Below are positions 8,113-18,346 of a stretch of DNA of 30,545 bases, in pieces (position 1 is the stretch's first letter; the number at the start of each line of letters is the position of its first letter). Origin of the DNA: Clostridium sp. CAG:510 (GTDB lineage: Bacteria; Bacillota; Clostridia; Lachnospirales; Lachnospiraceae); NCBI GenBank assembly GCA_000434615.1, contig FR880844.1, positions 1 to 30,545 on the forward strand, given 5' to 3'. Position numbers and translations under genes: made by a program. The notes beneath the pieces are model-generated. The model ran no database searches. It saw only the letters and a list, made by a program, of their open reading frames with translations, and had not been told where the DNA came from.

Positions 8113-9951
8113 ATGCAGGCAATGATGCTCGCGGCAGGAATGGGACGCAGAATGAAAAAATATACCAAAAATCATACAAAATGTATGATTGAGGTAGGGG
8201 GTAAAACTTTATTAGAAAGAGTCGTGGAGGCTTTGACGGAAGCAGGTATTACAAAACTGATTATGGTTATAGGGTATGAGGCAGAGGCACTTCAGGATTA
8301 TATTGAGAAGAAACATTTTTCGATAGAAATTGAATATGTTTATAACGAAGAATATGCTACGACAAATAATATATATTCTTTATATATGGCGAGAGAATGG
8401 CTGACAAAAGATGATACTATTTTACTGGAATCGGATTTGGTTTTTGAAAAGGGAATTATAAAAGATATTGTTGACAGCAAAGAAAAAAATATTGTAGTAG
8501 CCGCCAAATATGAACAATGGATGGATGGAACCATGGTACTTCTTGATGCCAAAAGAAATATCATTGATTTTGTTGATAAAACACAGTTTAGATATGAAGA
8601 TGTGGATAGGTATTATAAAACTGTAAATATATATAAATTTAGCAAAGAATTTGCAGCAAATCAGTATATTCCCTTTATGGAAGCATATTTAAAAGCATAT
8701 GGAACCAATCAGTACTACGAACAGGTTTTAAAAATTTTAGCGCATATTCGCAATTCGGAATTAAAGGCATTTTTATTAAGCAATGAAAACTGGTATGAAG
8801 TAGATGATGCACAAGATTTGGATATTGCTAATACCATGTTTGCAGATCAGGATACAGTGTTAAAGAAATATGAAAGACATTATGGAGGCTACTGGAGATT
8901 TCCTAAGGTAAAAGATTACTGCTATTTAGTGAATCCCTATTATCCACCTAAAAAATTGATATATCAAATGAAATATTTTTATGAAATATTATGCACGCAG
9001 TATCCATCAGGGATGGATATTCAAAGACTGAATGCGGCAAGTATGTTTGATATTGATGAGGAATATCTGATAGTTGGTAACGGAGCGGCTGAGTTAATCA
9101 ATGTATTAGGGAAAATATTAGAGGGTACGGTATCGGTGGGCATTCCTGCTTTTAATGAATACATAAGATGTTTTGAGTCACAAAAAATTCGATTACTGGA
9201 TAATGCAGACAATGATTATAGAATGAACATGAGAAGACTGTTAGAAGAAATTGATGAAACGGACAATCTGATTATTATTAATCCAGATAATCCCAGCGGA
9301 TTTTTCTTCACAAAAGAGGAAATTTTACAGTTGCTTGAGAAATGTGAAAAAAAAGAAACATATTGCATTATTGATGAATCTTTTGTAGATTTTGCAGATC
9401 AAGAATTACGATTTACTTTATTAAATGAGCAAATTCTTGAAAAATATCCACATTTAATAGTTATTAAGAGTATAAGTAAATCATATGGAATTCCAGGCCT
9501 TAGACTGGGGGTTATGGCAACGGCAGATAAAGAAATCAGAAAAGCAATGCTTTCTCAAATGGCTATCTGGAATATAAATTCACTGGCAGAATATTATCTG
9601 CAGATTCAGAGACTGTATAAAAAGAGCTATATTGCTGCATGTAATAAAATAGCTGAAAATAGAAAATATATGCTGGAACAACTTGCAAATATGAAGGAAT
9701 TAAGGGTATTTCCGTCGCAGGCTAATTATATTATGTGTGAAGTGAAAGGCGGCATAACTTCAGGAAAACTTGCTGCAATTTTGATGCAGGAGAAAAATAT
9801 ATTAATTAAAGACCTGTCAGATAAGAAAGGATTTTATAAAAAGTCATATATACGAATTGCTGTGAAAAATGAAGAAGATAACCAGATATTATTAGATGCC
9901 TTAAAGGAAATTCTGACAAAAAAGGAAGAAGAAAATGCAGTTCAAGGGTAG
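8113..9951 (+). CDS. Nucleotidyltransferase fused to a fold-type I PLP enzyme
   Basis: A 612-residue two-domain protein. Residues 1-245 are a LicC-like sugar/choline-phosphate nucleotidyltransferase with LAAGMGRRMK (6-15), metal-binding D108 in LLESDLVFE, and VDDAQDL (230-236). Residues 265-605 are a HisC/CobD-like class I/II aminotransferase-fold enzyme with NPYYPP (274-279), NPDNPSG (390-396), D421, the PLP lysine K456 in SISKSYG and R464. HisC/CobD relatives include transaminases and serine- or threonine-phosphate decarboxylases. A plausible reaction pair is therefore making an amine-bearing alcohol phosphate and then activating it with CTP. The gene starts 2 bases after its predecessor with AGAGGAGG upstream. 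Domain calls are firm; substrate unknown. Confidence 0.8.
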   Translation: MQAMMLAAGMGRRMKKYTKNHTKCMIEVGGKTLLERVVEALTEAGITKLIMVIGYEAEALQDYIEKKHFSIEIEYVYNEEYATTNNIYSLYMAREWLTKDDTILLESDLVFEKGIIKDIVDSKEKNIVVAAKYEQWMDGTMVLLDAKRNIIDFVDKTQFRYEDVDRYYKTVNIYKFSKEFAANQYIPFMEAYLKAYGTNQYYEQVLKILAHIRNSELKAFLLSNENWYEVDDAQDLDIANTMFADQDTVLKKYERHYGGYWRFPKVKDYCYLVNPYYPPKKLIYQMKYFYEILCTQYPSGMDIQRLNAASMFDIDEEYLIVGNGAAELINVLGKILEGTVSVGIPAFNEYIRCFESQKIRLLDNADNDYRMNMRRLLEEIDETDNLIIINPDNPSGFFFTKEEILQLLEKCEKKETYCIIDESFVDFADQELRFTLLNEQILEKYPHLIVIKSISKSYGIPGLRLGVMATADKEIRKAMLSQMAIWNINSLAEYYLQIQRLYKKSYIAACNKIAENRKYMLEQLANMKELRVFPSQANYIMCEVKGGITSGKLAAILMQEKNILIKDLSDKKGFYKKSYIRIAVKNEEDNQILLDALKEILTKKEEENAVQG

Positions 9952-11542
9952 AAAATATACAAGAAATATCTTAAAAAAGGTAGATACTATTTGCAGGAAA
10001 AATAAATTATCTTATACGTTATTATTTACTACTTTACTTTCACAATATGAAGAGCAGAAAGAGGCAAATTGGTTATCGGACATTACTATTGGCATGTTAT
10101 ATGCTGATTATTTAAAACTGGTTACAATTTTGGAAAAAGGGGTAGATCCGGATTTATATGTTCTTAATAAGGAAAAAGATCCGAGCTTTAATGCGCTGTA
10201 TTCGTATATATGTATGAGAAGTATGGTTAAATTGCCGGAAGACAGAAGTAAAGACCATATGTATTATGATTATTTTATATGTGTTTATCCTATTTTTTAT
10301 GCGGGAAACACATGGAAGGAATATCGCTCAAATTACAAAAAAAATAAATTTTTTCTGCAATGTATAGAGGCAACTGCACCAGCACCGTATTTAAGAGGAG
10401 TGAAAGCTAATATTTGTGCCATAGCAAAAAGAAAATGGTGTACGATGAGTGCAAAAAAAGAAAAGGAAATAAAACTCTTTTATGGTAGATTGGCTGAAGA
10501 GAGTAAGACGCCGACCAAGTATGCACTTATTCCGGTTCAAGACAAACAGACAGGAGTAATGAACTTGACTAAAACATATCAAAATGTAGAAAACTGCGAG
10601 TTTAGCGGAATACAAGTAATGTGTATAAAAGAAAGTCAGGAATGGTTACGGCAATGCTATACAGATAATAAAAGGAAGAAAATTACAGGGCAAAAGGCCA
10701 ATAGGGCTGTCATAGAAGGTCCGGAGACTATTCGCAGAGTACAAATGGTTGCACTGGAAATTTTGTGCGAATTTGACCGGGTGTGTAAAGCACATAATAT
10801 AAAGTATATATTGGCAGCAGGAACATTACTGGGGGCAGTAAGACATCAGGGATTTATTCCATGGGATGATGATATTGATGTCTTTATGCTCAATGAAGAA
10901 TGGCTGAAGTTTGAAAAAGTTGCAGAAACAGAATTGGATCAAGAAAGATTTTTTTTACGAACTCAAAAGACAGATCAGGATGATAATCTTGTTTTTGGTC
11001 AGATTAAGAGAAACGGAACAGTTTATGTAAAAGACGGAAGGAGCGCTTTTAACACACATAAGGGGATTGCAATTGATATTCTGCCCTTTTACAATAGTCC
11101 GGATAGTAGAATTATGTTTGAAATTCAAAATGCATTATGCAGTTTTTTTAAGACTATGACATGGGCGCATATGGGAAGCGGTAGTGAAAGGAATTGGCTA
11201 AAAAGAAAATATTATGAATGTATAGCGAAGGTTTCCAATAAAAAAAGCTACCAGTTATATTATAAATGGGCCAATATGGTAAAGGATAGGAAAGACTTTC
11301 TTGCATATTTGTGTGTAAGGAGAAATCCCTATCACAGGGGATTTAACCAAAGAAAATATTTTGAAAATTTATGCGAAATAGAATTTGAGGGGCACCGATT
11401 TCCTGCACCACAGGAGTACGATGAATTTTTGCGCTTTTTGTATGGAGACGATTATGGAAAATTACCGAAACCTCAAAATAGAATTAATCACCATTTACCG
11501 GCAGATATCGAACTGAACGGTTTGTATGAATATGAAGAGTAA
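9935..11542 (+). CDS. LicD family phosphotransferase with degenerate duplicated N-terminal domain
   Basis: A 535-residue protein overlapping the preceding gene by 17 bases. Residues about 258-530 are a complete LicD domain with GTLLGAVRHQGFIPWDDDID (296-315), IAIDILPFYN (378-387) and a C-terminal EFLRFLYGDDYG. LicD proteins transfer phosphocholine or similar groups from a CDP donor to glycans. Residues 1-250 follow the same pattern in degraded form: KVDTICRKNKLSYTLLFTTL aligns with FDRVCKAHNIKYILAAGTLL, the metal-binding DDDID is replaced by LSDIT, and EFSGIQ ... EWLRQCYTDN mirrors EFEGHR ... EFLRFLYGDD. So the protein looks like an inactive plus an active LicD in tandem. The likely donor is made by the preceding fusion enzyme. 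Confidence 0.8.
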   Translation: MQFKGRKYTRNILKKVDTICRKNKLSYTLLFTTLLSQYEEQKEANWLSDITIGMLYADYLKLVTILEKGVDPDLYVLNKEKDPSFNALYSYICMRSMVKLPEDRSKDHMYYDYFICVYPIFYAGNTWKEYRSNYKKNKFFLQCIEATAPAPYLRGVKANICAIAKRKWCTMSAKKEKEIKLFYGRLAEESKTPTKYALIPVQDKQTGVMNLTKTYQNVENCEFSGIQVMCIKESQEWLRQCYTDNKRKKITGQKANRAVIEGPETIRRVQMVALEILCEFDRVCKAHNIKYILAAGTLLGAVRHQGFIPWDDDIDVFMLNEEWLKFEKVAETELDQERFFLRTQKTDQDDNLVFGQIKRNGTVYVKDGRSAFNTHKGIAIDILPFYNSPDSRIMFEIQNALCSFFKTMTWAHMGSGSERNWLKRKYYECIAKVSNKKSYQLYYKWANMVKDRKDFLAYLCVRRNPYHRGFNQRKYFENLCEIEFEGHRFPAPQEYDEFLRFLYGDDYGKLPKPQNRINHHLPADIELNGLYEYEE

Positions 11543-11552
11543 GGAGAATACC

Positions 11553-12347
11553 ATGATACAGGCAAAGAAGCATGATTTAGCCGATATACTATATTTTTTA
11601 AAAGAAAATCTCGCAGATTGTATTTATATGTACATAGATATAAAAAAATATTCTCTTTTTAATGATAATATGAAGGTTTGGATAAATAGGGAGAATAATA
11701 CCGGAAAAATAAAAACAGTGCTTATGAAGTATTATGATAGTATGCAGATTGTCACAACGGAAGAGCAGGAACAAACAAAATGGCTTGCAGATTTTTTGCA
11801 AAGCAATCCGGTTAGTATGATATCAGGAAGGGAATCACTGATACAAAAATTATCTCTAAGTATGGCAAAAAACTATGATAGCATTTATGGTATGGTTTAC
11901 CGGATAAATGAGTATAGAATTTTTGAAGGAACCGAAAAGATTGAAACGGCGACTTTGGATGATTGTGAAGAGATAGCCTGTTTGATATGTTCTGATGAGG
12001 CTTTTCAGAATAATTACAAAATAAAAGAACTGGAGCATCAACTACGGGAACGTATGGAAACGGGAATGGGACGAAATGTAATTATTCGCAAAGACGGTAA
12101 AATTGTCGCACATATAGCAACATACGCAGAATATGAGAACATAGCGGTGACGAGTGGATTGATAGTAGATGCCCACTATCGTAAGGAAGGGTATGGTTTT
12201 GTGATAGAAAGCTATTTGGTAAATACTCTTCTTCGTGAAGGTAAAGAAATATATACATTTGTAATAGAACCTAAGCGAGCAGCACTTCTAAATGCAATGG
12301 GAGCTGAATTGTGCAGTAAATATGGCAAAATGACAAAAAGGAACTGA
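11553..12347 (+). CDS. GNAT family acyltransferase
   Basis: A 264-residue protein. The start at 11553 is chosen because AAGGAG lies 6 bases upstream; an in-frame ATG at 11526 would overlap licD without a good site. The GNAT fold occupies about 128-255, with the acyl-CoA pyrophosphate-binding motif VDAHYRKEGYG (205-215) preceded by the strand VTSGLIV and followed by a helix. The first 125 residues are not recognised and may fix the acceptor. GNAT enzymes move an acyl group from CoA, or sometimes from ACP, to an amine. With an ACP and FkbH protein next in the operon, the donor could be the ACP-bound group and the acceptor an amine on the surface glycan; this is inference. Confidence 0.7.
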   Translation: MIQAKKHDLADILYFLKENLADCIYMYIDIKKYSLFNDNMKVWINRENNTGKIKTVLMKYYDSMQIVTTEEQEQTKWLADFLQSNPVSMISGRESLIQKLSLSMAKNYDSIYGMVYRINEYRIFEGTEKIETATLDDCEEIACLICSDEAFQNNYKIKELEHQLRERMETGMGRNVIIRKDGKIVAHIATYAEYENIAVTSGLIVDAHYRKEGYGFVIESYLVNTLLREGKEIYTFVIEPKRAALLNAMGAELCSKYGKMTKRN

Positions 12348-12359
12348 GGGTATAAAAGA

Positions 12360-14133
<1,774 letters not shown>

Positions 14134-14144
<11 letters not shown>

Positions 14145-14364
14145 GAAACAGGTAAAGGAAGTTTTTGCTGATTTATTTGAAATGGATGAAGAGGAAGTTC
14201 ATAATACTGACACTATGGAAGATATAGATGATTGGGATTCTTTGATGCATATTCAACTAATGCTTGCATTGGAAAAGGAGTTTAGCATAAAATTTTCAAC
14301 ACAACAGATAATGGAAATGAAATCGGTTGCAGACATTATACAAATAATATCAAGCAAATTCTAA
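14134..14364 (+). CDS. Acyl carrier protein
   Basis: A 76-residue acidic four-helix carrier protein. DDWDSLMHIQL (32-42) is the phosphopantetheine attachment site, with S36 as the modified serine. Length is normal for a free-standing ACP. It overlaps the FkbH-like gene by 11 bases and has GGAGG about 9 bases before its ATG. It is probably dedicated to the FkbH-like loading enzyme rather than to general fatty acid synthesis, because no fatty acid genes surround it. Confidence 0.93.
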
Positions 14365-14387
14365 GATTGCAGTCAAGAGGAAAAACG

Positions 14388-15854
14388 ATGATAGAATATG
14401 AAGATGGAAGCATAAGCTTTGAAGAAACTGATTTGAAATATTTTTCAGAGGACAGTGGGGATGTAAATCCGCTACATATGGATAGAAAATATGCGGAAAC
14501 AACAGTTTATGGGGAGAGGGTTGTTTTTGGCATGTTGGGAATAGAGGTCCTTCTAAAGAAATATCAGATAGAAAAGAATTACTACGATATTAAATTTTAT
14601 GCACCATTGTTTTTGGGTAGAAAATATTACCATAGGAAAGAAGAAAAAAAGGGTAAGGTATGTCTTTATATTGAGGAAAATGGAAATAAACTTCTGAGTA
14701 TTAAATGTAATAACAAGGAATCACAAACTGCAGAATTACAAAATACAACAACAAATCAGTTGCCTATGTTTAAGACAGCTCGTAATATTACGGATGAAGA
14801 AATAGAGAAACTATCCTATGAAGAGGGAGAATATATTTATAAATCTTTTCCTCAAAAAAATAATATTTGCACACAAATTAAAACCAACATAGTATTAAAG
14901 TTCTGCAGCTATGTAGTAGGTATGGTTTTCCCGGGAGAGAGAGCCGTATTTATGGGAGCCACTATCTCAGTATGTGAACATGAAATTTTTTCACAATGTA
15001 TGCAATATAGCTTACAAAAGACAAATTATGATAATAAGTTTGGAATTGTGGAATATACATTGTTCTTAAAATGTCAGAATAAAACGTTGGCTATTTGTAC
15101 AATACAGGCATATGTCAGAGCAAATTTTAAACTGGATATGCAGGAAGGTGAAAAAATATCTTGTGAATTTCAAGGGAAGACTGTGCTGATAATTGGTGGA
15201 ACTAAGGGGATAGGCGCCGAACTGGCAAAGAAATACGCACTGGGAGGAGCAAGGGTACTTTTAACGTATTGTCACGATGAAGATAAGGCAGAAGAAGTCA
15301 AAAAAAAGATACAAAAGTATAATCAAAATGTAAAACTTTACAGGGGGGATATGCGGGACTATGCTGATTGTAAAAGAATACAGATGGACTTGCAGAAAGA
15401 GAATGAAAGGATCGACAGATTATTCTTATGTTCAGCACTTCCAACTAAAAATATGCAGTTTTACCCAGAAGGGTATCGGGATTTTGAAAAATATTTAGGA
15501 CAGGGTGTTCAAATTTTTTATTTACCGTTTTATATGTTATATCCATTGGTGTGTGAGGGTGGAAAGGTAGTTGTTCTATCATCAAGTGCAGTAGCTCAAA
15601 AAAAAGAAGCAAGCAAAATGTTGGATTATATATGTGTGAAATCCATAATAGAAAGTATTACGGAATGCACTGCTTACACGGACAAAATAAAAAGGGATTA
15701 TTATATTATCAGACCGCCTAAAATGTTAACCGAAATGAATAATACACCGATAGGAAGAATTGGTGCAGCTGAACCTAAAAAAATTGCGCAGGAAATAATT
15801 AAAAAAATAAAAGAAGATAAAACGGAAAAAGGCTGTAAGATTTTGGATTTTTAA
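14388..15854 (+). CDS. MaoC-like (hotdog) and SDR fusion protein
   Basis: A 488-residue two-part protein. The start at 14388 is preferred because AGAGG lies 7 bases upstream; the frame also opens with TTG at 14367. Residues 5-115 are a MaoC-like hydratase/dehydratase with the full catalytic signature SGDVNPLH (D25, H30) and ERVVFGMLG. A second hotdog-like segment may span about 130-250. Residues 260-488 are a short-chain dehydrogenase: GGTKGIG cofactor loop (270-276), SSS (398-400), and Y414-x3-K418. This pairs the dehydrating and ketoreducing activities used on ACP thioesters. It ends the operon and has no ketosynthase partner, so it probably reshapes the group loaded by the FkbH protein instead of elongating it. 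Confidence 0.75.
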   Translation: MIEYEDGSISFEETDLKYFSEDSGDVNPLHMDRKYAETTVYGERVVFGMLGIEVLLKKYQIEKNYYDIKFYAPLFLGRKYYHRKEEKKGKVCLYIEENGNKLLSIKCNNKESQTAELQNTTTNQLPMFKTARNITDEEIEKLSYEEGEYIYKSFPQKNNICTQIKTNIVLKFCSYVVGMVFPGERAVFMGATISVCEHEIFSQCMQYSLQKTNYDNKFGIVEYTLFLKCQNKTLAICTIQAYVRANFKLDMQEGEKISCEFQGKTVLIIGGTKGIGAELAKKYALGGARVLLTYCHDEDKAEEVKKKIQKYNQNVKLYRGDMRDYADCKRIQMDLQKENERIDRLFLCSALPTKNMQFYPEGYRDFEKYLGQGVQIFYLPFYMLYPLVCEGGKVVVLSSSAVAQKKEASKMLDYICVKSIIESITECTAYTDKIKRDYYIIRPPKMLTEMNNTPIGRIGAAEPKKIAQEIIKKIKEDKTEKGCKILDF

Positions 15855-15937
15855 GATAAAGCAGCCAGGCAGTAAATAAGGGCGTTGTTGAAGTAGAGAT
15901 ATAAAAACGGTGAATATCACATATAATAAATATTGAT

Positions 15938-15966
15938 TTTACTTATGTGACAGCATCGGCTATAAT
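15938..15966 (+). promoter_or_regulatory. Sigma-A promoter for purA
   Basis: TTTACT (15938-15943), a 17-nt spacer and a perfect TATAAT (15961-15966). The -35 matches the consensus at four of six places. It lies about 75 bases before the purA start. A TCACAT / ATGTGA dyad (15917-15922 and 15945-15950) surrounds the -35 region, perhaps an operator. Confidence 0.6.
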
Positions 15967-15976
15967 AACAGGGTAA

Positions 15977-16024
15977 GTGCGAAAAGCACAATTTCTGCGC
16001 AGAGCAGATATCGAGTGAGTCGAT
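15977..16024 (+). promoter_or_regulatory. purA leader with three consecutive small hairpins
   Basis: Three hairpins follow each other, each with a 5-nt loop: GTGC/GCAC (15977-15989), TCTGC/GCAGA (15994-16008) and ATCGA/TCGAT (16010-16024). The ribosome binding site AAGGAGG (16028-16034) follows at once. No known purine riboswitch pattern is recognised. Confidence 0.45.
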
Positions 16025-16039
16025 GAAAAGGAGGACACT

Positions 16040-17332
16040 ATGGTTAAAGCAGTAGTAGGCGGAAACTGGGGAGACGAAGGAAAAGGTAAGATTACCGACA
16101 TGATGGCGGAAAAAGCAGATATTATTGTCCGCTTTCAGGGTGGTGCCAATGCAGGACACACCATTGTAAACAATTATGGAAAATTTGCATTACACACGCT
16201 GCCGTCCGGTATTTTCTATCAGCATACAGTAAGTATTATCGGCAATGGTGTGGCATTAAACATTCCGGTACTGATGAAGGAGTTGAAGTCCATTACGGAC
16301 AGAAACGTACCGGCACCCAGGCTTCTGATTTCCGACAGAGCACAGATTGTAATGCCGTATCATATTTTATTTGACCAGTATGAAGAGGAAAGACTGGGCA
16401 AGAATTCCTTCGGTTCCACAAAGTCCGGCATTGCGCCGTTCTATTCCGATAAATATGCCAAGATTGGTTTCCAGGTAAATGAGCTTTTCGATGACGAGTT
16501 ATTGAAGGAAAAGGTTTACCATGTACTGGAAACAAAGAATATTCTTTTAGAGCATTTATACCACAAGGATCCCATCAATCCCGAGGAGCTGCTTGCAACT
16601 TTACGGGAATACAGAGAAATGGTTGCTCCTTATGTATGCGATGTATCCGCATATCTGGACAAGGCAATCAAGGAAGGCAAGACCATCCTGTTGGAAGGAC
16701 AGCTTGGAACCTTAAAGGATCCGGACCACGGTATTTATCCCATGGTTACTTCTTCCTCTACCCTGGCAGCTTACGGTGCCATCGGTGCGGGACTTCCTCC
16801 TTATGAAATCAAGGAAATCGTTACCGTATGTAAGGCATATTCTTCCGCAGTAGGTGCGGGTGCTTTCGTATCCGAAATCTTCGGTGACGAAGCGGATGAA
16901 CTGAGAAGACGCGGCGGCGACGGCGGTGAGTACGGCGCTACAACCGGACGTCCCAGACGTATGGGATGGTTTGACTGCGTAGCCTCCAAGTACGGATGCC
17001 GTCTGCAGGGTACTACGGATGTAGCGTTTACCGTTCTGGATGTACTGGGATACCTGGATGAAATCCCCGTATGTGTCGGTTATGATATTGATGGCGAAGT
17101 GACGACGGACTTCCCGGTTACCCGCAAGCTGGAAAAGGCAAAGCCGGTATTAAAGACTCTTCCCGGCTGGAAATGCGACATCAGAGGCATCAGGAACTAT
17201 GATGAGCTGCCGGAGAACTGCAAGAACTATATTGAATTTATCGAAGGACAGATTGGATATCCTATCACCATGGTCAGCAACGGACCTGGCAGAGACGATA
17301 TCATCTACCGTGAAAGCCCCTTAAAGAAATAA
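16040..17332 (+). CDS. purA: Adenylosuccinate synthetase
   Basis: A 430-residue enzyme of normal length. It joins IMP and aspartate using GTP to give adenylosuccinate, the first committed step to AMP. The N-terminal P-loop-like GNWGDEGKGK (8-17) contains catalytic D12, and GGANAGHT (34-41) contains H40. DGGEYGATTGRPRRMGWFD lies in the conserved IMP/base-binding region. The start at 16040 has AAGGAGG 5 bases upstream. It lies outside the AT-rich island and has ordinary codon use. No terminator separates it from the next small gene. Confidence 0.97.
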   Translation: MVKAVVGGNWGDEGKGKITDMMAEKADIIVRFQGGANAGHTIVNNYGKFALHTLPSGIFYQHTVSIIGNGVALNIPVLMKELKSITDRNVPAPRLLISDRAQIVMPYHILFDQYEEERLGKNSFGSTKSGIAPFYSDKYAKIGFQVNELFDDELLKEKVYHVLETKNILLEHLYHKDPINPEELLATLREYREMVAPYVCDVSAYLDKAIKEGKTILLEGQLGTLKDPDHGIYPMVTSSSTLAAYGAIGAGLPPYEIKEIVTVCKAYSSAVGAGAFVSEIFGDEADELRRRGGDGGEYGATTGRPRRMGWFDCVASKYGCRLQGTTDVAFTVLDVLGYLDEIPVCVGYDIDGEVTTDFPVTRKLEKAKPVLKTLPGWKCDIRGIRNYDELPENCKNYIEFIEGQIGYPITMVSNGPGRDDIIYRESPLKK

Positions 17333-17367
17333 AAACAGGCTTTTTGACGCAGAAAGGAAGGAATGAA

Positions 17368-17685
17368 GTGAGCCGAAAAGGAAAACAGATTGCGGCATGG
17401 GTAGCAATCGTGCTTTTAGTAATGTTGTATGTAGTGACGCTGGTTGTGGCAATCTTAGATACCTCTTCCGCAGGCAACTGGGTTATGGGCTGCCTTTTGG
17501 CAACCGCCATCATTCCTCTGCTTACTTGGATGTATATCTGGATGTACGGAAAAATGACCGGAAAAGAAACCATGGCGGATGTGCATCTTTTGGAAGGTAT
17601 AAAAGAAGATGCCGAAGAAGCGAAAGATGCTTCCGGACAGACTTCCGGACAAAGCGAAGCCGAAAAATCCACAGATAAGAAATAG
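17368..17685 (+). CDS. Small membrane protein, function unknown
   Basis: A 105-residue protein not recognised as a named family. The GTG at 17368 is preferred as start because AGGAAGG lies 7 bases upstream; a TTG at 17344 would also be in frame. Two membrane segments are clear: AAWVAIVLLVMLYVVTLVVA (about 7-26) and WVMGCLLATAIIPLLTWMYI. The C-terminal 40 residues are acidic and hydrophilic (Glu, Ala, Ser, Gln, Lys) and probably cytoplasmic. It follows purA by 35 bases and is likely co-transcribed with it. Confidence 0.7.
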   Translation: MSRKGKQIAAWVAIVLLVMLYVVTLVVAILDTSSAGNWVMGCLLATAIIPLLTWMYIWMYGKMTGKETMADVHLLEGIKEDAEEAKDASGQTSGQSEAEKSTDKK

Positions 17686-17730
17686 GAAAATAAAGTCTGC
17701 ATACAAGCAAAAGAATTATAGGATGAAATG

Positions 17731-17777
17731 AAAGAAGCACTGCCCGGGATTACTCCATACGGGCCAGTGCTTCTTTT
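17731..17777. terminator. Bidirectional terminator between convergent genes
   Basis: AAAGAAGCACTG (17731-17742) pairs with CAGTGCTTCTTT (17765-17776), a 12-bp stem with extra CCC/GGG pairing inside. T-rich runs follow on both strands. The right arm overlaps the last codons of the minus-strand HAD gene, whose stop codon is in the loop. Confidence 0.65.
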
Positions 17778-18346
17778 GCCTGTGTCAGGTTTTCAAAGAC
17801 GATGCCGTGAATTCCTACGGCATTGGCGCCTTCTGCATTCTCCGGTCTGTCGTCAAAAAAGACACATTCCTCTGCATTCAGCTGGTATTTGGACAGGAGA
17901 GCCTGGTAAATCTCCGGTGAGGGTTTTAACATATGCACGCGGCAGGAAAAAATACCGCCGTCCATATAATTGATAAAGCTTAACGCCTCGGGATTTTCCC
18001 GAATCAGCTTTTCAAAATAGTTGGACAGGAAATAGACGTGATAGCCCTTCTGCTTTAATTCCCGCACCCAGGGAACGGCATAGTCGTGCTGCACTACGAT
18101 GTCGTGGCAGTTTGCAAGTACACGGCGGATATCACTTTCGATTTCGGGGTCCGCTTTTACCATCAAATCAATGATTTCTTCGTCGCTTAAATCACCCCGG
18201 TCAAAGTGCGCCCAGGCTTCGTTAAAGACGGTGGCTTTGGCAAGCCGGTCGACCATGGCTTCATCATAACCGAAGGAAGCAAAGCTTTCCCGGTAGGAGA
18301 AGTAGACAAGTACATTACCGATATCAAAAATTACGTTTTTAATCAT
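17750..18346 (-). CDS. HAD family phosphatase, YihX-like subfamily
   Basis: A 198-residue haloacid-dehalogenase-like hydrolase. Motif I is FDIGNVL with nucleophile D8; the Gly two places later instead of Asp is typical of the DxGNV subgroup that includes YihX. Motif II is FLSNY, motif III lysine lies in MLKPSPEIY, and motif IV is CVFFDDRPENAEGA. These enzymes remove phosphate from small sugar phosphates or similar compounds; the substrate cannot be read here. The ATG at 18346 overlaps the end of the lysR gene by 8 bases and is preferred to in-frame ATGs at 18358 and 18367, which lack a well-placed site. It is likely in one transcript with lysR. Confidence 0.82.
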   Translation of the reverse strand: MIKNVIFDIGNVLVYFSYRESFASFGYDEAMVDRLAKATVFNEAWAHFDRGDLSDEEIIDLMVKADPEIESDIRRVLANCHDIVVQHDYAVPWVRELKQKGYHVYFLSNYFEKLIRENPEALSFINYMDGGIFSCRVHMLKPSPEIYQALLSKYQLNAEECVFFDDRPENAEGANAVGIHGIVFENLTQAKEALARME

